From: Clostridia bacterium
GTDB lineage: Bacteria > Bacillota > Clostridia > Christensenellales > CAG-138
Reading direction: 5' to 3'
Assembly (NCBI GenBank): GCA_017448545.1
Contig: JAFSLH010000002.1
Coordinates: 1-42,127 of the forward strand
DNA length: 42,127 nucleotides
The notes beneath the pieces are model-generated. The model saw nothing but the letters and a program-made list of their open reading frames with translations. It made no database searches and had not been told where the DNA came from. The position numbers and the translations under genes were made by a program. Shown in pieces: positions 1 to 8,110 of this stretch (the stretch's first letter is position 1; each line of letters starts with the position of its first letter).

Positions 1-138
1 GCCTTTTCTCTGATTATATGCCGCAAATTATCCGCGTTTTCGCCCTCGGCATAGCGTCAGTATAGCCTTCGGGACGAAAACGCGAATTCTGCCTGCCTTA
101 TCAACAGCCCCTTACAGCGCTCAAAGAGTTTTGAGACA
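1..138. repeat. MITE-like dispersed repeat, copy 1 (cut by window edge)
   Basis: These bases match the right part of the complete element at 5761-5988 without gaps (position 1 equals 5844 there). The internal inverted repeat CGCGTTTTCG/CGAAAACGCG is present. The right end reads GAGACAACG instead of the GAGACAGCCCC that closes the complete copy, so its right terminal repeat is degenerate. It stops about 15 bases from the stop codon of the minus-strand gene ending at 153. Confidence 0.9.
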
Positions 139-152
139 ACGTCTTCTTTTGC

Positions 153-578
153 TTATATAGCGTTGTGATTCTTTGCCGCGTCGGCCGGAAGGCCGAGAAA
201 CAGGTAGGAGAGCACGCCGACGGCGAGCAGCGCCGTGCCGACGATCCAATAGGCCGCGAGCAGCGGACTGGTTGTCCCGTAGATTTCGAGGGCGCCCGTT
301 ACGAGGCTGCCCACGGTGAGCGTCGCGATGCCCGCGTGGCAGCTGCCGGCGGAGAAAGAAGGGGGATACGCAATCTTATGCGTCATCAGGAAGAAGAAGG
401 GAGTCACTCCGCCGGCAAGCGGGAACGCGAAGGCATACAGCATGGGAAAGGAGAACACGCCGTGCCCGAAGATTTCATAAACGCCGCCGAACAGCGCGCA
501 AAAGAGTGTGACGATCAGGTATGCGGTAACGGTTTTCCGGTACGGGCCTCTGCCTTGCTTAGTATCCGATGTAAACAA
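153..578 (-). CDS. Small polytopic membrane protein of unknown function
   Basis: The 141-residue product has about four hydrophobic segments (roughly residues 16-36, 45-65, 82-100 and 108-130) and a basic N-terminus, so it is an integral membrane protein. I do not recognise the family. It overlaps the upstream glycosidase gene by 20 bases and reads in the same direction, which suggests translational coupling and a shared role at the envelope. The only in-frame start that keeps the first membrane segment is TTG at 578. An AAAGGAG sits 11 bases upstream, a slightly long spacing, so the exact start is uncertain. The gene ends next to repeat copy 1. Confidence 0.6.
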   Translation of the reverse strand: MFTSDTKQGRGPYRKTVTAYLIVTLFCALFGGVYEIFGHGVFSFPMLYAFAFPLAGGVTPFFFLMTHKIAYPPSFSAGSCHAGIATLTVGSLVTGALEIYGTTSPLLAAYWIVGTALLAVGVLSYLFLGLPADAAKNHNAI

Positions 579-1548
579 TATCGCTCACGCTCCTTTCCTT
601 GGTTCTGCTGCCGTTCGAGGTGGGATTGTTGATCAAAGAGCCCTGAAAGACCATCGTGGACGAGCCGCCGCCGTCCAGATTGTAGGCGGTGGTCGCGCCG
701 AGCGTTTTCAGAAACGTCGCAAGCTCATACAACGTCAGGCCGTCGTTGTCGCCGGTGCGGCCGTCGGATACGACGAACAGGTAGTGCAGCTCGTCGACGA
801 CGGCGATCGCCGTGCGCGGATTGCTCGACATCGCGCGGTTGACCTCGTCGGACGGGGAAACAGTCAGTTCGCCGTTTTCCACAAGCGACGGGCCGAAATT
901 CAGAACGTTCCATGCGCCGTCGGCGAGCAGCTGTTCGGCCGAAACCTCGGATTCGTTCACGATCGCAAAGCTGCCGTCGCGATAGATCACGAGCGCTTCG
1001 CCGTTCCGCTCGGCCGTGTTGCGGTACAGAACGCCTTCGCGGATCACGTAGCCGGACTGCCGCGCGCCGTAATAGTCGCCGTTGATGGCAAGGATCGCGT
1101 GAAATTCGTCCGCCATTTCGGAAACGGTTTCGGTCACGTTGCGGCCGTAGGTATTCTCCGCAAACCCGGTTTTCAAATACTCTGCGGAGGAAAGCTGCAC
1201 GTCTGCGACATGGACGGTCGTATCGCTGATCCGGTATTCGGTCAGAACGATCGAGATGTTCCCGTCCCGGTAGGTCGTTTCGGTCGAAACAACGGCGGAG
1301 ACGGACGCTTCGGTCTGCGTGTCGTCGGTGATGACGGAGACGGGCAGGATGGTTTCTGCCGTCGATTCCGGTACGGCCGTTTCGACCGGCCGTACGGTTT
1401 CGGCAACGACGGTTTGGGAGGAGGAAGAAGAAGCGTCCGCGGTTTCATACTTGCGGACGATCACGAAGGTATCGAGCAATACGTACGCGGTGAAGGCGAA
1501 GAGCGCGCATCCGAACAGGATACGGAACAAACGGTTTCGGAGCTGCAT
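559..1548 (-). CDS. Phosphodiester glycosidase (NAGPA) family secreted or anchored protein
   Basis: The 329-residue product has a basic N-terminus, one membrane segment (about residues 9-28), a Ser/Thr/Val-rich linker to about residue 90, and a C-terminal NAGPA domain. The family hallmarks NPRTAIA and LDGGGSSTM are present, as is the INGDYY segment. NAGPA-domain proteins cleave sugar phosphodiesters; in bacteria they are often linked to exopolysaccharide. The substrate here is unknown. I place the start at 1548 because GAGGTGA lies six bases upstream; the ATG at 1578 has no ribosome site. The membrane segment near the N-terminus suggests the enzyme is tethered outside the cell. It is followed by an overlapping membrane protein gene and transcribed away from the two-component pair at 1694. 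Confidence 0.8.
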   Translation of the reverse strand: MQLRNRLFRILFGCALFAFTAYVLLDTFVIVRKYETADASSSSSQTVVAETVRPVETAVPESTAETILPVSVITDDTQTEASVSAVVSTETTYRDGNISIVLTEYRISDTTVHVADVQLSSAEYLKTGFAENTYGRNVTETVSEMADEFHAILAINGDYYGARQSGYVIREGVLYRNTAERNGEALVIYRDGSFAIVNESEVSAEQLLADGAWNVLNFGPSLVENGELTVSPSDEVNRAMSSNPRTAIAVVDELHYLFVVSDGRTGDNDGLTLYELATFLKTLGATTAYNLDGGGSSTMVFQGSLINNPTSNGSRTKERSVSDIVYIGY

Positions 1549-1631
1549 ACGGTTCACCTCGTTTCGGTTGGTTTTCATGGTATCAGCATACGCGGCAAAC
1601 CCTAAAACTACCTTAAATACGAAAAAGTTTT

Positions 1632-1660
1632 TTGCTTTTTTTGATAAATTGTGCTATGCT
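1632..1660 (+). promoter_or_regulatory. Putative sigma-A promoter of the two-component operon
   Basis: TTGCTT at 1632-1637 and TATGCT at 1655-1660 are separated by 17 bases. A TGC directly before the -10 box gives an extended -10. The transcript would start about 27 bases before the response regulator start codon. Confidence 0.5.
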
Positions 1661-1693
1661 GTACGCAGAAGACTCGGAAAGGGATTTGATTTC

Positions 1694-2368
1694 ATGCGGC
1701 TCTTGTTTGCAGAGGACGAACGTTCGCTGTCCCGTGCGGTTGCGGCAATTCTGGTCAAGAACAATTATTCCGTCGACGCAGTGTACGACGGGGAGGAAGC
1801 GCTCGACTATCTGGCGACGGAAAACTACGACGGCGTCATTCTCGACGTGATGATGCCGAAAGCGGACGGGTTCACCGTGCTGAAAAAGATGCGCGCGGCG
1901 GGGAACCATACGCCGGTGCTGATGCTGACGGCGCGTTCGCAGATCGAAGACCGCGTTCTGGGCCTCGACAGCGGCGCAAACGATTATCTGACGAAACCCT
2001 TTGCGATGCAGGAGCTTTTGGCGCGCATCCGCGCGATGACGCGCACGGTCGGCGTGCAGGCGGATACGCGGCTCGTCGTCGGCAATATCACGCTCGATTC
2101 CGCCACCTACGAACTGTCCGCGCCGGGCGGCAGCTATAAGCTCGCGAACAAGGAATACCAGATGCTCGAAATGCTGATGCGGAACCCGAAGAAGCTGATC
2201 TCCGCCGACAACTTCATGGATCGCATCTGGGGCTATGAAAGCGACGCGGAGATGAACGTCGTCTGGGTCTATATTTCCTATTTAAGAAAGAAGCTTGCGG
2301 CGATCGGCGCAAACGTGCAGATCAAGGCGCAGCGCGGCGTCGGCTATTATCTGGAGGTCACCGAATGA
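1694..2368 (+). CDS. OmpR-family DNA-binding response regulator
   Basis: The 224-residue product has a receiver domain (1-115) with acidic residue D8, phosphoacceptor D51 in ILDVMMP, T79 and K101 (LTKPF), followed by an OmpR/PhoB winged-helix domain (about 127-224). It is a transcription factor activated by phosphorylation, most likely by the kinase encoded next. The start at 1694 gives a canonical N-terminus (RLLFAEDE) and has GAAAGGG upstream. Its stop overlaps the kinase start (ATGA at 2365-2368), so the pair is co-translated. The target genes cannot be read from the sequence. The divergent glycosidase operon is a reasonable candidate. Confidence 0.93.
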   Translation: MRLLFAEDERSLSRAVAAILVKNNYSVDAVYDGEEALDYLATENYDGVILDVMMPKADGFTVLKKMRAAGNHTPVLMLTARSQIEDRVLGLDSGANDYLTKPFAMQELLARIRAMTRTVGVQADTRLVVGNITLDSATYELSAPGGSYKLANKEYQMLEMLMRNPKKLISADNFMDRIWGYESDAEMNVVWVYISYLRKKLAAIGANVQIKAQRGVGYYLEVTE

Positions 2369-3711
2369 TCCGAAAACTGCAAAAGCGGTTTGTCGCGGTC
2401 GCCATGGCTTCCGTCTTTCTGGTGCTCACCGTTCTGATCGGCCTGATCAATGTGATGAACTACCGCACGATGCTGTCGGAGGCGGACGAAACGCTGACCA
2501 TCATCGCCAACAACAACGGTATTTTCCCGTCCATGCTGGATTTCCCGGACGGCGAGCTGCCGGAAGGATTCACGCCCGGGGAGCTGCCGGAAGGATTTAC
2601 GCCAGGGGAACTGCCGGAAGGGTTTGCGTCCGACGGATCGTTTAGCGACGGCCGGAATCCCCAGAATAACCGGGGCGGATGGAAACAACGGGAGCAGTCG
2701 GCGGAGCTTCCGTTTCAGACGCGATACTTCACGGTGACGTTCGACGAAGCCGGGGAGGTTGCCGCATCCAATCTGGACAATATCGCCGCGCTGAACGAAT
2801 CCGAAGCGCAGGCGCTGGCAAAAACCGTCTATGCGCTTCGGCGTGAAAAGGGCCTGACCGAGGGCTACCGCTACCGCCGCGCCGCCGTTTCGGACGGAAC
2901 CATGCTGATCTTTTTGAGCTGCGAGCGCGAGCTTACGTCCTTCCGTTCGTCGCTGGTGCTGAGCATCGGGATTTCAGCGGGCGGCATGCTGGCCGTGTTC
3001 CTGCTGATCGTGCTGCTGTCGCGCCGGTTTGTCGGACCGGTGGCGGAGAGCTACGCCAAGCAGAAACGGTTTATCACGGACGCGGGGCACGAACTGAAAA
3101 CGCCGCTGACGATCATCAACGCCGACGCGGACGTGCTGGAAACCGAGCTTTCGGAGCGCAGCGAATGGCTGGACGATATCCGGACGCAGACGCAGCGCCT
3201 TTCCGCGCTGACGAACGACCTGGTGTATCTTTCCCGCATGGAGGAGGACGTGCCGATCCAGCCGATCGTTTTCCCGCTGTCGGACGTCGTGGCCGAAACG
3301 GCGCAGTCGTTCGCAACGATCGCGCGGGTACAGAACAAAACGTTCACGGTAGACGTACAGCCGTCGCTGGAGATGAACGGGGACGAAAAAGCGATCCGCA
3401 AGCTCATTTCGGTGCTGCTCGACAATGCGCAGAAGTATTCGCCGGAGGGCGGTTCGATTCGCGTCGTGCTGCGGCGGGAAGGAAAGCAGCTGCACTTTCT
3501 CGTGCAGAACACGGCGGAGGGCGTGCAAAAGGGCAGCGCCGACCGGCTGTTCGACCGGTTTTACCGCGCGGATCCGTCGCGGAGCGCCGGCGGGTTCGGC
3601 CTCGGGCTTTCGGTCGCAAAAGCGGTGACCGAGGCGCATAAGGGACGGATTCACGCGTTTTCCGAGGACGGCGCGTCGCTTACGGTCGAAGCGGTCTTTC
3701 CGACCGCGTAA
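2365..3711 (+). CDS. Sensor histidine kinase with repeat-bearing extracellular domain
   Basis: The 448-residue product has a first membrane segment (about 12-30), an extracellular sensor (about 31-195), a second membrane segment (about 197-220), a HisKA domain with H242 in the motif DAGHELKTPL, and a HATPase domain with N354 in the N-box (LLDNAQKYS) and a GFGLGLS glycine box. It should autophosphorylate and pass phosphate to the response regulator with which it overlaps. The sensor contains three tandem copies of GELPEGFTP at residues 63-89. The ligand is unknown. The domain order is that of ordinary OmpR-partner kinases without HAMP or PAS between the second membrane segment and HisKA. Confidence 0.92.
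   Translation: MIRKLQKRFVAVAMASVFLVLTVLIGLINVMNYRTMLSEADETLTIIANNNGIFPSMLDFPDGELPEGFTPGELPEGFTPGELPEGFASDGSFSDGRNPQNNRGGWKQREQSAELPFQTRYFTVTFDEAGEVAASNLDNIAALNESEAQALAKTVYALRREKGLTEGYRYRRAAVSDGTMLIFLSCERELTSFRSSLVLSIGISAGGMLAVFLLIVLLSRRFVGPVAESYAKQKRFITDAGHELKTPLTIINADADVLETELSERSEWLDDIRTQTQRLSALTNDLVYLSRMEEDVPIQPIVFPLSDVVAETAQSFATIARVQNKTFTVDVQPSLEMNGDEKAIRKLISVLLDNAQKYSPEGGSIRVVLRREGKQLHFLVQNTAEGVQKGSADRLFDRFYRADPSRSAGGFGLGLSVAKAVTEAHKGRIHAFSEDGASLTVEAVFPTA
2551..2631 (+). repeat. Three 27-bp tandem repeats inside the kinase sensor region
   Basis: Units at 2551-2577, 2578-2604 and 2605-2631 encode GELPEGFTP, GELPEGFTP and GELPEGFAS. The third unit is the most divergent. The unit length is a multiple of three, so copy number can change without a frameshift. 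Confidence 0.95.
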
Positions 3712-3761
3712 CGAAACAGTCATTAAGGGCATACACAGGGAATACGAAGGGGCAATCAAGT

Positions 3762-4550
3762 ATGGAAAAGCTGCATGCGGGCCATCGCGCACGGCTGCGG
3801 GAACAGTTTCTGAAGTCCAATCCGGAAGCGTTTTCGGATCATCAGCTTCTCGAACTGCTGCTCTTTTATGCGATCCCGCGACAGGATGTGAATCCGCTCG
3901 CGCATCGGCTGCTGAAGGAGTTCGGTTCGCTGAACGCGGTTCTGTCCGCAACCGAGGACGAGCTGTGTGCGGTGGAGGGGATCGGCCCGCAGACGTCTGC
4001 GCTGCTCCGGCTGTTTTTTGAACTGCATCGGCGGCTCGATCTGGAACCGACCTTTTCCCAAAGGACGGACTGGTACTTAAAGAGCGTGGAGCAGGCCGGA
4101 CGGTACGCGCTGTATCTGAGCCGGAACGACCGGTACGAAACGCTGCGGCTGCTTTGCTTTGATTCCAAACTGCGCCTGCTGCACAGCTGCGTCCTGGCGA
4201 CCGGATCGAAGAACGCCGTGGACGTGGACCCGCGGAAGATCATCGAAAAGGCGCTGTTCCATCACGCGACGAGCTTTATCCTGATCCACAATCATCCGTC
4301 CGGCTGCGTTCTGCCGTCGCTGGACGATACCGACGCCTACCACGGCATCGACGAGCTGGCCGAGCAGCTGGATCTGAAGCTGAACGACAGTCTGATTCTC
4401 GGCAGCCGCTGCGTTTACAGCTTCCGGCGCGAAATTGTTCTGGAATATTTTCCCGGGAGCGAGGTCAGGACGTATTCGCTCAGCGAGTATACGGCGCTCG
4501 TACAGGAACGCGACCGCGGCGGGGCGGATATTTTGAAAGTATTGAAATGA
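3762..4550 (+). CDS. radC: RadC-family JAB/MPN-domain protein
   Basis: The 262-residue product matches the RadC (UPF0758) layout: an N-terminal helix-hairpin-helix-like region (VEGIGPQTSALL, about residues 69-80) and a C-terminal JAB domain with H176-x-H178 (HNHPSG) and D189, the metal-binding signature of JAMM proteins. Despite the name, the biological role of RadC is unresolved; a DNA repair function was not upheld in E. coli, and JAB domains are often metalloproteases or DNA-processing factors. The C-terminus carries about 40 residues beyond the usual end. The start at 3762 has AAGGGG nine bases upstream. It is 50 bases after the kinase gene with no visible terminator, so read-through is possible. 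Confidence 0.85.
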   Translation: MEKLHAGHRARLREQFLKSNPEAFSDHQLLELLLFYAIPRQDVNPLAHRLLKEFGSLNAVLSATEDELCAVEGIGPQTSALLRLFFELHRRLDLEPTFSQRTDWYLKSVEQAGRYALYLSRNDRYETLRLLCFDSKLRLLHSCVLATGSKNAVDVDPRKIIEKALFHHATSFILIHNHPSGCVLPSLDDTDAYHGIDELAEQLDLKLNDSLILGSRCVYSFRREIVLEYFPGSEVRTYSLSEYTALVQERDRGGADILKVLK

Positions 4551-4638
4551 CCGTTCCGATTTTACCGGATTCGGATAGCATGTTCTTCGGCGATATGGCA
4601 TACTGTATCGCACAATCGTTTGCATGAGGAGTTTTGTT

Positions 4639-5502
4639 ATGGATTGGATCAATGCGACTGCGGGCAGCGTCGCCGCCGAACTTGCCGCGCTGAACAACGA
4701 CCGGGCGGAATCGTTCCTGGTCAGCGGTTTTGGATTGAAGGTCAAGGTGGAGCGGCTGATCCGGCTGCTGCGCTCCGCGATGTTTCCGAGCATCTTTTGC
4801 GAGCAAGCGTTCCCGAAATCGCAGATGCAGGCGATGATCTGCCTGAACATTGAAAAGGCAGGACTGCTGCTGTCGGAAATCTGCAACGATATTCTGACGA
4901 ACCCGCTCACGAATCACAAGGATCTGAAGGCGTGCGACGTCGAATGCATCACGCATTCGTTTCTGAAATCGCTGCCGGAGGTCGCCGCCGTGCTGCACAC
5001 CGATATTTTAGCGGCGTACGCGGGCGATCCTGCCGCCAAATCGGCAGAGGAAGTCCTGCTGGCGTATCCGTCGTTTGAGGCGATCTCGGTGTTCCGTCTC
5101 GCGCATCAATTGCAGATGCTCGGCGTTCCGATGCTCCCTCGCATGATGACCGAGTCGGCGCACAGCAAAACCGGCATCGACATCCATCCGGGCGCGACGA
5201 TCGGAAATTATTTCTTTATCGACCACGGCACCGGCGTCGTCATCGGCGAAACGACCGTCATCGGCGAGCACGTCAAGCTCTATCAGGGGGTGACGCTCGG
5301 CGCCAAGTCCTTCCCGTCCGACGAGAACGGCAATCCGATCAAGGGTATTCAGCGCCATCCGCGCATCGGCAACAACGTCGTCATCTACGCCGGCGCAACG
5401 ATCCTCGGCGGCGATACCGTCATCGGCGATAACTGCGTCATCGGCGGCAACGTGTGGCTGACGCACAGCGTCGAAGCCGGTCAGGTCGTGTATAATCAAT
5501 AA
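4639..5502 (+). CDS. cysE: Serine O-acetyltransferase
   Basis: The 287-residue enzyme should acetylate L-serine with acetyl-CoA to O-acetylserine, the carbon acceptor for cysteine synthesis. The C-terminal half is a left-handed beta-helix of hexapeptide repeats (from TGIDIHPGATIG). D181 and H196 are spaced exactly like the catalytic Asp143/His158 pair of the E. coli enzyme. A long helical N-terminal region (1-170) resembles the EpsC-type form. The start at 4639 is chosen because GAGGAG lies seven bases upstream; an in-frame ATG at 4624 lies inside that ribosome-site region and has none of its own. No T-box or other cysteine-responsive leader is evident, and no cysteine synthase gene is adjacent. 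Confidence 0.92.
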   Translation: MDWINATAGSVAAELAALNNDRAESFLVSGFGLKVKVERLIRLLRSAMFPSIFCEQAFPKSQMQAMICLNIEKAGLLLSEICNDILTNPLTNHKDLKACDVECITHSFLKSLPEVAAVLHTDILAAYAGDPAAKSAEEVLLAYPSFEAISVFRLAHQLQMLGVPMLPRMMTESAHSKTGIDIHPGATIGNYFFIDHGTGVVIGETTVIGEHVKLYQGVTLGAKSFPSDENGNPIKGIQRHPRIGNNVVIYAGATILGGDTVIGDNCVIGGNVWLTHSVEAGQVVYNQ

Positions 5503-5587
5503 CTGCGGCCGCATGGCGGAAATTTCCAGTATCGCAGTGCGCGCTTTTGCATATTCTATGGAAAAAGAACGTGCAGGAGGCGGAACG

Positions 5588-5737
5588 ATGGGATGGGCGA
5601 TCCTCGGCGCGGGCGCAGTCACGTCCGCATTCGTCATGTATTGCTGCTGTACGGCTGCGGGGCGGGCCGACCGCGCGGCGGAACATTTCGCCGAACAAAG
5701 GGAGGGGAAGGAGCATTTCCCCCACGCCGGACAATGA
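5588..5737 (+). CDS. Small single-span membrane protein, DUF3789-like
   Basis: This 49-residue ORF has a textbook ribosome site (AGGAGG, seven bases before ATG). It encodes a hydrophobic segment (residues 3-20) ending in a Cys-Cys-Cys cluster, followed by TAAGRADR and a charged tail. The pattern of a short membrane helix followed by an A-(S/G)-R-A-D motif resembles the small DUF3789 proteins of clostridia; this is from memory and not a search. It lies 85 bases after cysE and 23 bases before the MITE. The function is unknown. Confidence 0.6.
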   Translation: MGWAILGAGAVTSAFVMYCCCTAAGRADRAAEHFAEQREGKEHFPHAGQ

Positions 5738-5760
5738 ATCAAATACCGATTTTCCAAAGG

Positions 5761-5988
5761 AAGGGGCTGTCGCAAAAGGCGTCAGACCATTTGCGGCAAA
5801 TTGGAATTGTTTTAACTTGTATGTGGAAAAGGCGGAAAAAACCGCCTTTTCTCTGATTATATGCCGCAAATTATCCGCGTTTTCGCCCTCGGCATAGCGT
5901 CAGTATAGCCTTCGGGACGAAAACGCGAATTCTGCCTGCCTTATCAACAGCCCCTTACAGCGCTCAAAGAGTTTTGAGACAGCCCCTT
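5761..5988. repeat. MITE-like dispersed repeat, complete copy 2
   Basis: The element is bounded by 17-bp terminal inverted repeats with one mismatch (AAGGGGCTGTCGCAAAA on the left, TTTTGAGACAGCCCCTT on the right). It has no coding capacity. Inside are nested inverted repeats: TTTGCGGCA/TGCCGCAAA, a GGCGG/CCGCC hairpin at 5827-5850, and CGCGTTTTCG (5876-5885)/CGAAAACGCG (5918-5927). Other copies are at 1-138 and 34484-34703. These features fit a non-autonomous element moved by a transposase encoded elsewhere. No clear target duplication is visible. Confidence 0.9.
5827..5850. terminator. Bidirectional intrinsic terminator inside MITE copy 2
   Basis: The stem AAAAGGCGG/CCGCCTTTT with an A6 loop has T-tracts on both strands, so it could stop transcription from either side. 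It would insulate the downstream citrate operon from cysE transcription. Confidence 0.65.
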
Positions 5989-5993
5989 TTTTC

Positions 5994-6021
5994 TTGACAA
6001 ATCCATGGATATGAGTATAAT
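5994..6021 (+). promoter_or_regulatory. Sigma-A promoter of the citrate branch operon
   Basis: TTGACA (5994-5999) and TATAAT (6016-6021) are both exact consensus with a 16-base spacer. The -35 begins eight bases outside the MITE right end, and no other promoter is visible before the 6055 start. Confidence 0.88.
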
Positions 6022-6032
6022 TGTATACACAA
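6020..6032 (+). promoter_or_regulatory. Putative GntR/FadR-type operator
   Basis: TTGTATACACAA at 6021-6032 contains the perfect palindrome TGTATACA and fits the GntR FCD-family operator pattern T-n-G-T-n-n-n-A-C-n-A. It touches the -10 box and covers the expected transcription start, so binding should repress. The GntR gene in the same operon is the obvious candidate regulator. Confidence 0.55.
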
Positions 6033-6054
6033 ATACAGCTAGGATGGGAAAGCT

Positions 6055-7431
6055 ATGTTGGAATTGTCTCCGAAAACCAATCTATTGGAACAGAAAAGCT
6101 ATAAATATGCGCTGCAGGATGTGCCGGACCCGAATTTATACAGGGATTTGTATAATTATACCGAAGTGCCGCGCGTATCGTTCAACCACCGCCGCGTGCC
6201 GATGGGCATGCCGAGCGAGATCTGGATCACGGACACGACGTTTCGGGACGGGCAGCAATCGCGCGAGCCGTACAGCGTGCGCGAGATTGTCGACCTCTAC
6301 CGGCTGATGAGTCGCCTCGGCGGGCCGTACGGGATCATCCGGCAGACGGAATTTTTCGTCTACAGCCAGAAGGATCGGGATGCGATCGAACAGTGTCAGG
6401 CGCTCGGCCTGCGCTTTCCGGAGATCACCACGTGGATTCGCGCGACGAAAGAGGATTTTGCCCTTGTGCGCGACCTCGGCATCCGTGAAACCGGCATCCT
6501 CGTTTCGTGCAGCGACTATCACATCTTCCGGAAGCTGAAGATGACACGCAAGCAGGCGATGGATCAATATCTCGGAGCCGTTGCCTGCGCATTCGAGGCG
6601 GGCGTCATGCCGCGCTGCCATCTGGAGGACATTACGCGCGCGGACTTTTACGGCTTTGTCGTGCCGTTCGTCAACGAGCTGATGAAGATGTCGCGCGATG
6701 CGGGCATCCCGGTGCGGATTCGCGCCTGCGATACGATGGGCTACGGCGTGCCGTATACCGAAGTCGCGCTGCCGCGCAGCGTGCCGGGCATCATCTACGG
6801 TCTGCAGCATTATTCGGACGTGCCGAGCGAAATGCTCGAATGGCACGGCCACAACGATTTTTATAAGGCGGTCGCCAACGCGTCCACGGCATGGCTCTAC
6901 GGCGCGAGCGCGGTCAACTGCTCGCTGCTCGGCATCGGGGAGCGCACCGGAAACGTGCCGCTCGAAGCGATGGTCATGGAGTACGCTTCGCTGCGCGGAT
7001 CGATGGACGGCATGGACCCGACGGTGATCACCGAGATCGGCGAATACTACCGGAAGGAGCTGCACTACGACATTCCGCCGATGACGCCGTTCGTCGGCCG
7101 GTATTTCAACGTGACGCGCGCCGGCATCCACGCGGACGGCCTGATGAAGGACGAGGAGATTTACAACATCTTCGACACGGAACGGCTGCTGCATCGAAAG
7201 CCGTCCGTCCTGCTCGGCAAAACGTCCGGGCTCGCTGGGATCGCGTACTGGATCAACGAAAACTACGGGCTGCCGGAAAGCGAGCACCTGCAGAAGAACG
7301 ATCCGCTGGTCGTGAAGATGAAGGAGTGGATCGACGCGGAATACGCAGGAGGGCGGCAGACGGCGCTCGGCACGGCGGAGCTGGAGAAGCAGATCGAGGA
7401 ATTCTCCGGCGGCAAGTACAAACGGCTGTGA
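6055..7431 (+). CDS. Probable Re-citrate synthase (DRE-TIM metallolyase family)
   Basis: The 458-residue protein belongs to the homocitrate/isopropylmalate synthase superfamily: DTTFRDGQQ at residues 60-68 and the metal-binding HGHND with H264 and H266. It lacks the C-terminal leucine-feedback domain of LeuA. Its length is close to that of the Clostridium kluyveri Re-citrate synthase, which I recall as about 450 residues. The strongest argument is context: aconitase and NADP-isocitrate dehydrogenase follow in the same operon and no Si-type citrate synthase is present, so condensation of acetyl-CoA with oxaloacetate to citrate is the missing step. Homocitrate synthase or isopropylmalate synthase remain possible but fit the neighbours less well. 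It is the first gene after the 5994 promoter. Confidence 0.75.
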   Translation: MLELSPKTNLLEQKSYKYALQDVPDPNLYRDLYNYTEVPRVSFNHRRVPMGMPSEIWITDTTFRDGQQSREPYSVREIVDLYRLMSRLGGPYGIIRQTEFFVYSQKDRDAIEQCQALGLRFPEITTWIRATKEDFALVRDLGIRETGILVSCSDYHIFRKLKMTRKQAMDQYLGAVACAFEAGVMPRCHLEDITRADFYGFVVPFVNELMKMSRDAGIPVRIRACDTMGYGVPYTEVALPRSVPGIIYGLQHYSDVPSEMLEWHGHNDFYKAVANASTAWLYGASAVNCSLLGIGERTGNVPLEAMVMEYASLRGSMDGMDPTVITEIGEYYRKELHYDIPPMTPFVGRYFNVTRAGIHADGLMKDEEIYNIFDTERLLHRKPSVLLGKTSGLAGIAYWINENYGLPESEHLQKNDPLVVKMKEWIDAEYAGGRQTALGTAELEKQIEEFSGGKYKRL

Positions 7432-7441
7432 GGGAAAAGCA

Positions 7442-8110
7442 ATGCTGCATAAAGTGGTTTCATTGGCGGATCAGGTGTATGAACGGCTCGAAGGGGACAT
7501 TCTTTCGGGCAAATATCCGCGCGGGACGGTTCTGACCGAGCTGCGCCTCTGCGAAGACCTCGGCGTCAGCCGCACCCCGGTTCGGGAAGCGCTGCGGATG
7601 CTCGAGCAGGAAAACATCGTCGAAAGCAGCGGCAAGGGCGTCCAGGTACTCAGCATTACGGCGGAGGACGCGGAAGCGATCTACCGGATCCGGGAACGGA
7701 TCGAGGGCATGGCGGCGGCCGGCTGCGCCGAGCATATCACGGACGATCAGCTGCGCGAGCTTGCCGATACGGTGAGCTTACAGGAATACTATGCGGCCCG
7801 GCACGACACCGACCGCGCGCAGGAGCTTGACGGCGAGTTCCACAAACTGATTTACCGGTATTCGGGCAGCGCGATTCTGTTCCATACGCTTTACCCGCTG
7901 CACAAAAAAATACAGAAATTCCGGCGAAACGCGCTGGAATACCCGCACCGCGCCAGCGTATCGCTCGCGGAGCACCGGCGGATTCTGGAAGCGATCGCCT
8001 CGCGCGACCCGGAAGCGGCGGATCGTGCGGTGACGGAGCATGTACGGGCCGCGCATCAGCGGCTGATTGAACTGGAACAGCTCGCCAAGGAAAAGGAGGA
8101 ATCCGTATGA
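7442..8110 (+). CDS. GntR-family (FadR/FCD) transcriptional regulator
   Basis: The 222-residue product has an N-terminal winged helix (1-70; LGVSRTPVREALRML is the recognition region) and a C-terminal helical FCD ligand domain. D130, H134, H178 and H200 fit the metal site that binds a carboxylate ligand in this family. It sits between the citrate synthase-like gene and aconitase, overlapping the latter by four bases (ATGA at 8107-8110). A citrate-pathway organic acid is therefore a plausible effector, though this is inference. The palindrome on the operon promoter at 6021-6032 suggests autoregulation. Confidence 0.9.
   Translation: MLHKVVSLADQVYERLEGDILSGKYPRGTVLTELRLCEDLGVSRTPVREALRMLEQENIVESSGKGVQVLSITAEDAEAIYRIRERIEGMAAAGCAEHITDDQLRELADTVSLQEYYAARHDTDRAQELDGEFHKLIYRYSGSAILFHTLYPLHKKIQKFRRNALEYPHRASVSLAEHRRILEAIASRDPEAADRAVTEHVRAAHQRLIELEQLAKEKEESV

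Noticed and set aside
2551-2631. CRISPR-like array
   Set aside because: The three 27-bp units are contiguous without spacers and are in frame within the kinase gene. No other regularly spaced repeats were seen in the window.
4551-4638. T-box or S-box leader upstream of cysE
   Set aside because: The gap is under 90 bases and contains no T-box sequence, specifier stem or SAM-riboswitch core.
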